Below are positions 56,347 to 64,000 of a stretch of 64,000 bases of DNA, in pieces. The notes under the pieces are model-generated. The model ran no database searches. It was not told the origin of the DNA and worked only from the letters and a program-made list of their open reading frames with translations. The DNA is from Azomonas agilis. GTDB lineage: Bacteria > Pseudomonadota > Gammaproteobacteria > Pseudomonadales > Pseudomonadaceae. The position numbers were made by a program, and so were the translations under genes. The DNA is taken from assembly GCF_007830255.1 (NCBI RefSeq), contig NZ_VLKG01000002.1, positions 186,001 to 250,000 on the forward strand, in the 5' to 3' direction. The stretch's first letter is position 1. Each line of letters opens with the position of its first letter.

Positions 56347-56439
56347 CGGGATTACCGGGGCTCTTTGGGTTTTGAAATGAGAGTATCTTGAACTTTTGCT
56401 AGGCTTTGAAACATCTCTTATCAGGGAGTGGAGTATGTC

Positions 56440-56733
56440 ATGGAATCGACAAACCTAAGGTTGGGTTACTCTTTGTTTCAGGCTAGAGTGATAGCCCCGC
56501 ATACGATTCGCCGCTCCAGATTTGGGTATTTAAGCATTCGGTTTGATAGCGGATGCAGCTACCCTGCAATGTTGGAGTTATTGCGAGCCGTTTATAAGCG
56601 CACCGGATGTTTAATCGCTTCGGGGGAGGTTCTTTCTGGCCCAGATTGGATTAATCGTATTGTCAAAAAAGGCTACTGTATTTCAGATCAGGAAAGAGCA
56701 TCCATCCTTACCCTGATGTGGGCTTTACCCTAA
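56440..56733 (+). CDS. Unknown 97-residue protein, copy 2
   Basis: This is the paralogue of the gene at 52202. The start at ATG 56440 matches the start of copy 1 (both MES...). A GTG at 56428 would add four residues. Shared blocks are IRFD-GCSYPAML, RAVYKRTG, SGPDWINRIV and SDQERASILTLMWALP. The upstream ~45 bases are similar to those of copy 1. No function is known. It is not associated with an xre gene here; mdcR follows 48 bases later. Confidence 0.75.
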   Translation: MESTNLRLGYSLFQARVIAPHTIRRSRFGYLSIRFDSGCSYPAMLELLRAVYKRTGCLIASGEVLSGPDWINRIVKKGYCISDQERASILTLMWALP

Positions 56734-56781
56734 GAGCCCATATCTGGGCTGACTGGGGGCGTGGCGTTGATTGAGGCTCTT

Positions 56782-57699
56782 ATGCGTATTGATGAAGAGT
56801 TAACCTTTAAAAAGTTAGAGGTTTTTTTAATCTTCATGAAAAGCGGCAATCTGTCCCGCGCCGCTTCTGAATTGGACACCAGTACCGTCAGCGTGCATCG
56901 CGCTATTCACTCGCTGGAAAATGCCCTGCGTTGCCCTTTATTTCGCCGTGAAGGTCGTAAGCTAGTGCCTTTAGAAAGCGCCCATGTTTTGGAAGAGCAC
57001 GCCAGCAAGCTGCTCAGTGATACCCAGACTGCCATTCGGCTAACCCGTGAAGCCGCTGGTTTTTCGGCTGAGCGCTTTAAGCTCGGCGCGTTGTATTCCC
57101 TCACGGTAAAAACCGTACCCGAACTGATTATGGGGCTGAAAATCCGCCGCAGTACCCTAAATATTGATTTGATCTTAGGTTCCAACATTGATTTGCTGTA
57201 CCGCCTCAAGCATCTGGAATTGGATGCCATTCTGGTATCCATGAACGACAGCGTGGTTGATCCCGACTGCGATTCGGTACCCCTGTTCCATGATGATATC
57301 TTTCTGGCGGTGCCGGTGGATTCGCCCTTTTCTGCTGAGCAGGAAGTGGATTTACAGGTGTTGCAGGACGCGACCTTTATCACCCTGACGCAGGGCTTTG
57401 CTACCCATCAGGACACCATTCGAGTGTTCCAGCGGGCTGGTTTTAATCCCAAGGTGGCCATGCAGGTAAACGATATTTTTACCCTGCTGAGCATGGTCAG
57501 CTCTGGGGTGGGTTACGCCTTATTACCGGGACGGGTGGCCGCCGTTTACGAAAATCGGATTCGTTTAATTCCCCTCAAAGCTAGATACCACATGCAGCAG
57601 CAGATCGGGGCTATGTTCCTAAAAAGCCGTGAACGCGATCCTAACTTGCTGGCATTTTTGGCTGAATGTCGACTCTATACCAAGCGGCATGAAGGCTGA
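56782..57699 (+). CDS. mdcR: LysR-type regulator of malonate genes
   Basis: This 305-residue protein is a LysR regulator: an N-terminal winged helix (FKKLEVFLIFMKSGNLSRAA, then STVSVHRAIHSLENALRCPLF) and an effector-binding domain. The start is probably ATG 56782; GTG 56761 is an alternative. Wording of the helix-turn-helix and its position directly before mdcA match MdcR, the activator of malonate decarboxylase operons that senses malonate. It is transcribed in the same direction as mdcA. Confidence 0.86.
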   Translation: MRIDEELTFKKLEVFLIFMKSGNLSRAASELDTSTVSVHRAIHSLENALRCPLFRREGRKLVPLESAHVLEEHASKLLSDTQTAIRLTREAAGFSAERFKLGALYSLTVKTVPELIMGLKIRRSTLNIDLILGSNIDLLYRLKHLELDAILVSMNDSVVDPDCDSVPLFHDDIFLAVPVDSPFSAEQEVDLQVLQDATFITLTQGFATHQDTIRVFQRAGFNPKVAMQVNDIFTLLSMVSSGVGYALLPGRVAAVYENRIRLIPLKARYHMQQQIGAMFLKSRERDPNLLAFLAECRLYTKRHEG

Positions 57700-57707
57700 A
57701 AAATACT

Positions 57708-57736
57708 TCAATCATTACGCTTAGATTAATGATTGA
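57708..57736. promoter_or_regulatory. Probable MdcR operator (TCAATCATTA-N9-TAATGATTGA)
   Basis: A perfect 10-bp inverted repeat with a 9-bp spacer lies 75-103 bases upstream of the mdcA start. It contains the T-N11-A spacing expected for LysR-type regulators and is in the right place for activation of the mdc operon. Confidence 0.75.
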
Positions 57737-57810
57737 CCGCTGTGCTTGATTGAACAGCCCCCGTGCCAAGCCTACTGTGACTCCACGACAGCGGAACTCG
57801 TGGAGTAGCT

Positions 57811-59469
57811 ATGACAACAATAATTCCCCCGCCGAACTGGTCGCGGCGACGTGCTGAAAAGCAGCGGCGCTTAGCACAGGTGCGCACTCTGGCGGATGGC
57901 GTGGTACTGCCCACCGATAAAATAGTGACCGCCTTGGAAGCCTTACTGGCCCCCGGCGATCGGGTGGTGCTGGAGGGTAACAACCAGAAGCAAGCGGACT
58001 TTCTGTCCCGCTCCTTAGCCAAGGTAGATGCCAGAAAACTGCACGATCTGCACATGATCATGCCCAGCGTCAGCCGCTCAGAGCATTTAGACCTGTTCGA
58101 GCGTGGCATTGCCCGTAAGCTGGACTTCTCCTTTGCTGGCCCGCAAAGCTTGCGCATCGGTCAGTTGATGGAAGACGGTTTGCTGGAAGTGGGGGCGATT
58201 CACACCTATATCGAACTGTATTCGCGCTTGGTGGTGGACTTAATCCCTAACGCCGCGCTGGTGGCTGGCTTTAAGGCCGATCGCCACGGCAATATCTACA
58301 CCGGCCCCAGTACCGAAGACACGCCGGCGATTTTAGAAGCCGCCGCCTTCTGCGATGCCATTGTTATCGTGCAGGTTAACGAATTGGTGGAAGACACCAC
58401 CGATTTGCCGCGTGTAGACATTCCTGCCTCGTGGGTGGACTTTGTGGTGGTGGCGGATAAGCCCTTCTACATTGAGCCTTTGTTTACCCGCGACCCGCGC
58501 CACATCAAGCCGGTGCATGTGCTGATGGCGATGATGGCCATTCGCGGTATCTACGAAAAACACAATGTTCAGTCCCTGAATCACGGCATTGGTTTTAACA
58601 CTGCTGCCATTGAGCTGATTCTGCCCACCTACGGCGAATCGCTGGGACTGAAAGGCAAAATCTGCCGCAACTGGACGCTTAACCCGCATCCGACCCTGAT
58701 TCCGGCCATCGAAACCGGCTGGGTGGAAAGTGTGCATTGCTTCGGCACCGAGCTGGGCATGGAGCACTACGTCGCGGCGCGCCCGGATGTGTTCTTTACC
58801 GGACGCGATGGTTCCCTGCGTTCTAACCGCCTGATGTGTCAGTTGGCCGGTCAGTACGCGGTGGATCTGTTTATCGGTGCCACCCTGCAAGTGGACGGTG
58901 ATGGTCATTCTTCTACCGTGACCCGTGGTCGTTTGGCCGGTTTTGGCGGTGCGCCCAACATGGGCCATGACCCTCGTGGTCGTCGCCATGCTACCCCCGC
59001 TTGGCTGGACATGACGGAGCCGGTCACTTTGCTGGAGCGCGGCAAAAAGCTGGTGGTGCAAATGGTGGAAACCTACCAAGAAGGCGGCAAACCCACCTTT
59101 GTCGAGCAGCTGGATGCAGTCGAAGTGGCCAGAAAAACCGGCATGCCGTTGGCTCCGGTGATGATCTACGGCGACGACGTAACCCATCTGCTGACTGAAG
59201 AAGGCATCGCCTACCTCTACAAGGCCAAAACTTTGGAAGAGCGCCAAGCCATGATCGCGGCGGTGGCGGGCGTGACCAGCATTGGTCTGCGTCATAACCC
59301 CAAAGACACCGAGCGTATGCGCCGTGAGGGTCTGATTGCTCTGCCAGAAGATTTAGGCATCCGCCGTACCGATGCCACCCGTAACCTGTTGGCGGCGAAG
59401 AGTATCGCCGAGCTGGCCGAGTGGTCGGGTGGGCTGTATCAGCCACCGGCTCGCTTCCGGAGTTGGTAA
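57811..59469 (+). CDS. mdcA: Malonate decarboxylase alpha subunit
   Basis: This 552-residue subunit is the acetyl-S-ACP:malonate ACP transferase, which moves malonate onto the acyl carrier subunit. It is a CoA-transferase-like protein of normal length, with motifs [60 protein letters not shown] and [20 protein letters not shown]. It is first in the mdc operon; GTGGAG at 57800-57805 is its ribosome binding site. Confidence 0.96.
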   Translation: MTTIIPPPNWSRRRAEKQRRLAQVRTLADGVVLPTDKIVTALEALLAPGDRVVLEGNNQKQADFLSRSLAKVDARKLHDLHMIMPSVSRSEHLDLFERGIARKLDFSFAGPQSLRIGQLMEDGLLEVGAIHTYIELYSRLVVDLIPNAALVAGFKADRHGNIYTGPSTEDTPAILEAAAFCDAIVIVQVNELVEDTTDLPRVDIPASWVDFVVVADKPFYIEPLFTRDPRHIKPVHVLMAMMAIRGIYEKHNVQSLNHGIGFNTAAIELILPTYGESLGLKGKICRNWTLNPHPTLIPAIETGWVESVHCFGTELGMEHYVAARPDVFFTGRDGSLRSNRLMCQLAGQYAVDLFIGATLQVDGDGHSSTVTRGRLAGFGGAPNMGHDPRGRRHATPAWLDMTEPVTLLERGKKLVVQMVETYQEGGKPTFVEQLDAVEVARKTGMPLAPVMIYGDDVTHLLTEEGIAYLYKAKTLEERQAMIAAVAGVTSIGLRHNPKDTERMRREGLIALPEDLGIRRTDATRNLLAAKSIAELAEWSGGLYQPPARFRSW

Positions 59470-59471
59470 TC

Positions 59472-60350
59472 ATGAACGCACAGGCCGCACGACAAGAACA
59501 GGCATGGGCCGACCGTTTGGCCGATCAAGCGGTGCAGGCTTTGTTGGATGAGGTCGCACTGTCGCCTAAACCCGCTTTGGTGGATCAACGTGGTAGCGGA
59601 GCGCACCGGGATTTAAATCTGGGTCTGATGCAGGCTTCGGCTTGGTCGTTATGGCCGGGATTTCAAGCCATGGCTCAAGCGGCTCAGGCCGAAGGGCAGG
59701 TGACCCCGGGGCTGCGCGAGTGCATCGGTCAGTTGGGCCGTGAAGCCGAAGCCGAAATGCTACGGGTAACGGATGGGGTGAATACCCATCGAGGGGCCAT
59801 CTGGGCGTTAGGGCTGTTGGTCACAGCGGCGGCCATTGCCCCCGATCTGTGCGAAGCCAAAGCCGTAGCCTATCGTGCGGCCGCCTTAGCGCGGTTACCG
59901 GATCGCCAACTACCGGCTCAATCCACCAGTCATGGTCAGCGGGTAATGCAGCGTTACGGCGTGCGCGGCGCACGGGGTGAGGCCCAAGCGGGTTTCCCCA
60001 GTGTAGTGCTGAATGGTTTACCGCAGTTGCGCGCCAGCCGTAGGGCCGGTGCCATCGAAACCAATGCTCGTTTGGACGCGCTGCTGGCCATCATGGCCAC
60101 GCTGGAAGACACCTGTGTACTGCACCGTGCCGGTTTAGACGGAATGCTGTGCATGCAGCAAGGCGCCCGCGCAGTCTTGGAGTCCGGTGGCAGTGCCAGC
60201 TTGCTGGGTCGTCAGCACCTGCGCGCCTTAGATCAAACCCTTGTGGCCTTAAATGCCTCCCCCGGTGGTGCCGCTGACTTGCTGGCCGCCACCCTGTTCC
60301 TAGATGCGCTGGAATCTGATGCCCAGCGCTTATATGGGAGAGATTGCTAA
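59472..60350 (+). CDS. mdcB: Triphosphoribosyl-dephospho-CoA synthase (MdcB)
   Basis: This 292-residue enzyme makes the precursor of the 2'-(5''-phosphoribosyl)-3'-dephospho-CoA prosthetic group. CitG-family motifs are visible: [20 protein letters not shown]-like segment near residue 32, [32 protein letters not shown] and [14 protein letters not shown]. The start ATG 59472 lies two bases after the mdcA stop. It overlaps mdcC by one base. Confidence 0.95.
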   Translation: MNAQAARQEQAWADRLADQAVQALLDEVALSPKPALVDQRGSGAHRDLNLGLMQASAWSLWPGFQAMAQAAQAEGQVTPGLRECIGQLGREAEAEMLRVTDGVNTHRGAIWALGLLVTAAAIAPDLCEAKAVAYRAAALARLPDRQLPAQSTSHGQRVMQRYGVRGARGEAQAGFPSVVLNGLPQLRASRRAGAIETNARLDALLAIMATLEDTCVLHRAGLDGMLCMQQGARAVLESGGSASLLGRQHLRALDQTLVALNASPGGAADLLAATLFLDALESDAQRLYGRDC

Positions 60351-60649
60351 TGGAAACCCTATCTTTTTCCTTCCCCGCCCGCCGCACGGCACAGGGCCGC
60401 GCCCAAGTGGGTTGCGTGGGCTCTGGGGATTTGGAAGTGCTGCTTGAACCGGCGAACGATGCCCAACTCAGCATCCGCGTACTGACCTCGGTGAATGGCA
60501 GTTCTGAGCGCTGGCAACAGCTGTTTGAGCGCATGTTTGCCGGTCAGGATTTGCCCGCCCTGAAGGTGGAAATCAACGATTTTGGCGCGACCCCCGGTGT
60601 GGTGCGGCTGCGTCTGGAACAAGCGCTGGAGGAGGTGAGCCATGACTGA
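60350..60649 (+). CDS. mdcC: Malonate decarboxylase acyl carrier protein (delta subunit)
   Basis: This 99-residue carrier protein holds the phosphoribosyl-dephospho-CoA on a serine: Ser25 in QVGCVGSGDLEVLLEP is the expected attachment site. The length is normal for MdcC. The start at 60350 overlaps the mdcB stop, and its end overlaps mdcD by eight bases. Confidence 0.95.
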   Translation: METLSFSFPARRTAQGRAQVGCVGSGDLEVLLEPANDAQLSIRVLTSVNGSSERWQQLFERMFAGQDLPALKVEINDFGATPGVVRLRLEQALEEVSHD

Positions 60650-61493
60650 TGTGCAAGCACTGTTGGCCAGCCAAAGTTTTGTCGAGCTGAGCGCCCGTCA
60701 GCGTGTCACCGCACTGCTGGACAAAGGCAGTATGCGCGAACTGCTGGGGCCTTTTGATCGCATTAAATCCCCGTGGTTAGAGGCTCAAGGCATCGTCACC
60801 CAATCCGATGACGGTGTCGTAGTGGCTAAGGGCACGCTGGACGGCCTACCCGTGGTGGTCGCGGCCATCGAAGGCAGCTTCCAAGGCGGCAGTCTGGGCG
60901 AAGTCGGTGGCGCGAAAATCGCTGGTGCTTTGGAGCTGGCGGCGGAAGACAACCGCAACGGCATTCCCACCCGTGGCCTGCTGCTGCTGGAAACCGGCGG
61001 CGTGCGTCTGCAAGAGGCCAACTTAGGTCTAGCCGCTATCGCGGAAGTCCACGCGGCCATTGTCGAGCTGCGCCAATATCAGCCGGTGATCGGTGTGATT
61101 GCAGGGCCAGTAGGTTGCTTCGGGGGGATGTCGATTGCGGCGGCGCTGTGCAGCCATCTGGTGGTCACTCGTGAAGCGCGTTTAGGCCTCAACGGCCCGC
61201 AAGTGATTGAGCAAGAGGCGGGGATTGAGGAGTACGACTCCCGCGATCGTCCTTTCATCTGGAGTATGACCGGCGGCGAGCAGCGTTACGCCTGCGGTCT
61301 GGTCGAGGCCTATGTGGCCGATGACACCCAAAAAGTGCGTGCCGAAGTACAAAACCTGCTGCAAAACCCCGGTGAGGTGCTGCCGCGTAGCCGTCGTCAC
61401 CAAGCCTTCTTGCAGGTCTTAGCCAAGGTCGACACCACTCCACAAGCCGATGCCGCCACGGTGCGGGCGCTGTATCAAGGAGCCCTGTTATGA
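60642..61493 (+). CDS. mdcD: Malonate decarboxylase beta subunit
   Basis: This 283-residue protein is one half of the decarboxylase, a crotonase-fold carboxyltransferase-like subunit that removes CO2 from malonyl-ACP. Motifs SLGEVGGAKIAGALELAAED and GPVGCFGGMSIAAALCSHLV contain the oxyanion-forming glycines. It overlaps mdcC and mdcE. Confidence 0.95.
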   Translation: MTDVQALLASQSFVELSARQRVTALLDKGSMRELLGPFDRIKSPWLEAQGIVTQSDDGVVVAKGTLDGLPVVVAAIEGSFQGGSLGEVGGAKIAGALELAAEDNRNGIPTRGLLLLETGGVRLQEANLGLAAIAEVHAAIVELRQYQPVIGVIAGPVGCFGGMSIAAALCSHLVVTREARLGLNGPQVIEQEAGIEEYDSRDRPFIWSMTGGEQRYACGLVEAYVADDTQKVRAEVQNLLQNPGEVLPRSRRHQAFLQVLAKVDTTPQADAATVRALYQGALL

Positions 61494-62299
61494 GCCATGA
61501 AGCTTCTCAACGCGGCCTGAACTGGCTGCACGCCTTGACCGGTGGTGCGGCCGCTAAAGCGGGCTATGCAGCCTCGGTCAAAGTGGTCGATGCGCCCTTG
61601 GGTAACGAAACGGCCTGCTATATCGCTGTAGTGGCGGATGCAAACAATCCTTTCCCGCGTGCCCGTCAGGGTGAAGTGGGCCTGCTGGAAGGCTGGAATC
61701 TGGCCCGCGCAGTGGATGAAGTGGTTCAGGCCGATCAAAACGCCGAGCGCAAACGCCCCATCATCGCGGTGGTGGATGTGCCCAGTCAGGCCTACGGTCG
61801 GCGCGAGGAAGCCTACGGGATTTACCAAGCCCTTGCAGGCGCGGTGGACGGCTATGCGCGGGCGCGTCTGGCCGGTCATCCGGTAGTGGCGTTACTGGTG
61901 GGCAAGGCTATGTCCGGTGCCTTTTTGGCCCACGGCTACCAAGCGCAACGCCTGATCGCCCTGCGCGATCCGGGTGTCATGGTGCACGCCATGGGCAAAG
62001 AATCCGCCGCCCGCGTCACCCTGCGTACTGTGGAGGAACTGGAAGCTTTAGCGGCCAAGGTTCCGCCCATGGCCTACGACATCGACAACTACGCCACTCT
62101 CGGTTTGCTGTGGAAGACTCTGGACGTGAATCAGATTGAGCAGCCCCAAGCCGCTGATCTGAGCAGCGTACAGGCTACCCTTCAAGCCGCAGTGCAGGAC
62201 ATTCGCCAGACCGGTAATGACCTCAAAAGCCGCTTGGGGGCTGCGAACCGCGCAGCCTCCAGCCGCGTGCGCGAAGCCCTGCGCGCACAGTGGGCCTAG
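61490..62299 (+). CDS. mdcE: Malonate decarboxylase gamma subunit
   Basis: This 269-residue subunit is the partner of MdcD in the decarboxylase heterodimer. Features are VDVPSQAYGRREEAYGIYQA, PVVALLVGKAMSGAFLAHGY and DPGVMVHAMGKESAARVT. It overlaps mdcD by four bases (ATGA). Confidence 0.95.
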   Translation: MSHEASQRGLNWLHALTGGAAAKAGYAASVKVVDAPLGNETACYIAVVADANNPFPRARQGEVGLLEGWNLARAVDEVVQADQNAERKRPIIAVVDVPSQAYGRREEAYGIYQALAGAVDGYARARLAGHPVVALLVGKAMSGAFLAHGYQAQRLIALRDPGVMVHAMGKESAARVTLRTVEELEALAAKVPPMAYDIDNYATLGLLWKTLDVNQIEQPQAADLSSVQATLQAAVQDIRQTGNDLKSRLGAANRAASSRVREALRAQWA

Positions 62300-62311
62300 A
62301 GGAAGTCGGCC

Positions 62312-62941
62312 ATGACCGCATTCACCGCCCATCGTCCCCATGACCTGCTGTGGGGTTTTACCCCCAGCTTGTTGGAAGCCGGTACGCCTGATTGGGTGGC
62401 TGAGGTGCTGAGCCAAGGTCAGCCGGTGGTGGTGCGCCGTGCCGTGGCGCGAGTGGGATGGGTAGCGGTGGGCATTCGGGGGGCTGAACGCCATCAGCGG
62501 CAAGCGGCTTGGATGCCGACCTCAGCAGTAACGGCCGTTATTACCCCTGAACAGTTGGTGGCTAAGGTTTTAAGTCTGGAGCTGGAGGAGCCTGCCCTGC
62601 AATTGCTTCAGCAGCTCAACCCGCTGATGGAGGCATTAGGTCTGGCTTGGGGGGTAACCGGCGGAGCAGCCTATCAACTGGCTACTGGCATTAGGGTGCT
62701 GCATCCCGGCAGCGATTTAGATGTGCTGATTCGCACCCCTCAGCCGTTCAGTCGTCCTCAAGCCGCTACCCTGTGGGCGCGTCTGGAGCGTCTGACCTGC
62801 CGAGTGGATGTGCAGCTTGAAACTCCCGCCGGAGCCATTGCTTTGCGCGAATGGGCGGGTACGGGATCACAGGTGCTGCTCAAAGCACTAGAAGGGCCGC
62901 GTTTGGTCGCCAATCCTTGGCAATGGGAGGAACGGGTATGA
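62312..62941 (+). CDS. mdcG: Phosphoribosyl-dephospho-CoA transferase (MdcG)
   Basis: This 209-residue nucleotidyltransferase attaches the prosthetic group to MdcC. The nucleotidyltransferase motif is HPGSDLDVLIRTP near residue 130. It overlaps mdcH by four bases. Confidence 0.93.
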   Translation: MTAFTAHRPHDLLWGFTPSLLEAGTPDWVAEVLSQGQPVVVRRAVARVGWVAVGIRGAERHQRQAAWMPTSAVTAVITPEQLVAKVLSLELEEPALQLLQQLNPLMEALGLAWGVTGGAAYQLATGIRVLHPGSDLDVLIRTPQPFSRPQAATLWARLERLTCRVDVQLETPAGAIALREWAGTGSQVLLKALEGPRLVANPWQWEERV

Positions 62942-63870
62942 GTACGCTGTTTGCCTTTCCCGGTCAGGGCGCACAACAACCGGGCATGTTGCACCAACTG
63001 CCGGATGCGCCAGAGGTTCGGGCCTGTTTGGACGTGGCGCGCGCCCAACTGGGTGATGAGCTGGACATCCTCGACACGCCTGAAGCCCTGCAATCGACCC
63101 GTGCGGTGCAACTCTGTTTGCTGTTGGCGGGAGTTGCTAGTGCGCGTCTGCTCATCGCGCGTAGGGCCAAGGTGGACTATGTGGCCGGTCTGTCCATCGG
63201 GGCCTATGCCGCTGCGGTGGTGGCCGAGGCGCTGAGTTTGGAGGATGCCCTGCATCTGGTGGCCTTGCGCGGCAGTCTGATGGAGCAAGCCTATCCGCAA
63301 GGCTACGGCATGACCGCCATCATGGGCTTAGAGCGACCACAGGTTGAAGCCTTGCTGGCAGAAGTGAACCGCCCAGCCCAGCCGGTGTACCTCGCCAACG
63401 TCAACGCCAGCAACCAACTGGTGATTGCCGGTAGTGAAACCGCGATGCAGGCCGTCGCTGAGCGCGCGCGGACGCTCGGTGCTGGAGCAGCGAAGCGGTT
63501 AGCGGTATCAGTGCCTTCCCACTGTGCGCTCTTGGCGGAGCCGGCAGCGGAATTGGCACAGGCTTTTGCCAAGGTGTCTATAGAGAGGCCACGTCTGCGT
63601 TACCTCAGCAGCAGCTCAGCGCGTCTGATCCTAGATCCAGAGCAGCTGCGTGAGGATTTGGCCTTCAATATGTGTCGGCTGGTGGACTGGCAGGGAACCC
63701 TACGCAATGCCTATGAGCGCGGCGTGCGTCTGCATCTGGAGTTAGCACCGGGCACGGTGTTAGCCGGGTTAGCACGCCGGGTGATGAAACAGGGACGGGT
63801 GCTGTCCTTTCAGGGCACGCGCTTGGACACGCTGGACGCGCTCTTGCGCGAGGAGGGTCATCCCCACTGA
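62938..63870 (+). CDS. mdcH: Malonyl-CoA:ACP transacylase of malonate decarboxylase
   Basis: This 310-residue protein charges the MdcC carrier with malonyl from malonyl-CoA, activating the enzyme before turnover. FabD-like motifs: FAFPGQGAQQPGM near the start, catalytic Ser in AGLSIGAYAAAV, and a His in VPSHCALL. I chose ATG 62938, which overlaps the mdcG stop. Confidence 0.94.
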   Translation: MSTLFAFPGQGAQQPGMLHQLPDAPEVRACLDVARAQLGDELDILDTPEALQSTRAVQLCLLLAGVASARLLIARRAKVDYVAGLSIGAYAAAVVAEALSLEDALHLVALRGSLMEQAYPQGYGMTAIMGLERPQVEALLAEVNRPAQPVYLANVNASNQLVIAGSETAMQAVAERARTLGAGAAKRLAVSVPSHCALLAEPAAELAQAFAKVSIERPRLRYLSSSSARLILDPEQLREDLAFNMCRLVDWQGTLRNAYERGVRLHLELAPGTVLAGLARRVMKQGRVLSFQGTRLDTLDALLREEGHPH

Positions 63871-63932
63871 ATGCTGAATAGCAGTCTTTCGTTGCACAAC
63901 AAAAACAATATTCCGTACTAAGGACAACAAAA

Positions 63933-64000
63933 ATGATTATTTACGGCGTGGCTTTACTGTCTATCTGTACCCTGACCGGTATGTTCATCGGTGACATGCT
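63933..64000 (+). CDS. madL: Malonate transporter subunit, MadL family (3' end outside window)
   Basis: Only 22 codons are present: MIIYGVALLSICTLTGMFIG, a hydrophobic start matching MadL, the small subunit of the MadLM malonate:Na+ or H+ symporter. The ATG follows AAGGAC. A madM gene should follow outside the window. Placement after mdcH fits known operons with this transporter. Confidence 0.85.
   Translation, partial: MIIYGVALLSICTLTGMFIGDM

Noticed and set aside
58333-59295. A 320-codon minus-strand ORF
   Set aside because: It is antisense to mdcA, His- and Gln-rich, and typical of a shadow of a GC-biased gene.

Overview
The window is a gene-dense chromosomal segment from a Gram-negative gammaproteobacterium. 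Gene content and local order (prfB-lysS, adk-tsaB, slt next to uup, OprD-type porin, MdcR-controlled malonate genes, Anr/FNR-like boxes) point to the Pseudomonadales or a close relative. This placement is inference from family knowledge; no rRNA or tRNA gene is present to fix it. No insertion sequence, integrase, prophage or CRISPR array was seen.

Layout. 1-3.1 kb: the 3' end of a [NiFe]-hydrogenase maturation operon (hypF-C-D-E). 3.1-4.5 kb: an accessory patch holding a zeta-toxin-like ATPase with a small partner gene, a second diverged copy of the hypE 3' end, and a GNAT acetyltransferase gene broken by a 10-bp tandem duplication. 4.7-6.0 kb: a response regulator with a degenerate (YN-GFP) HD-GYP domain. 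6.0-13.4 kb: a six-gene minus-strand import operon (DUF2946 protein, TonB-dependent receptor, lipoprotein solute-binding protein, two permeases, one fused double ATPase), plausibly for nickel or a metal chelate given the hyp genes nearby. 13.6-16.6 kb: an MFS transporter, a nitroreductase-like flavoprotein and nadE. 16.6-17.8 kb: an AT-rich type II restriction-modification pair (BglII-like endonuclease and MT-A70 methylase). 17.9-24.7 kb: yjdM, a gamma-carbonic anhydrase paralogue with a Zur-like operator, prfB with its programmed +1 frameshift, lysS, a QEGLA-type metalloprotease-like protein, adk and tsaB. 24.8-25.4 kb: a RelE/ribbon-helix-helix toxin-antitoxin pair with a ten-copy 8-bp repeat upstream. 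25.5-43.8 kb: mostly housekeeping genes (DUF72, RNase T2, slt, uup, a YafJ-type amidotransferase, a MoxR/VWA pair, cysK, modE, DTW protein, recQ, marR, maoC, an Fe-S oxidoreductase). 44-51 kb: fadD, an MFS exporter and hrpA. 51-56.7 kb: a gluconate block (gntK, gntT, OprD-type porin) with three LacI/GntR-type operators, flanked by two paralogous copies of an unrecognised ~95-residue gene. 56.8-64 kb: a malonate decarboxylase operon (mdcR, mdcABCDEGH and the start of a madL-type transporter gene).

How the genes work together. HypC-F build the Fe(CN)2CO part of hydrogenase, and the neighbouring import operon may supply the metal. The gluconate genes form a porin-permease-kinase route. The mdc genes encode the decarboxylase, its prosthetic-group synthesis and loading, its acyl loading and uptake of malonate.

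The most interesting unexplained signals are: (i) a compact predicted transcript at 41.3-41.7 kb with two FNR/Anr-type boxes exactly 50 bp apart, a correctly placed -10 element, a strong ribosome binding site, a 22-codon membrane-peptide ORF and an intrinsic terminator; (ii) the toxin-like cassette lying between two diverged hypE 3' ends; (iii) the paralogous small genes that bracket the gluconate block; (iv) the 8-bp repeat tract in front of the toxin-antitoxin operon.
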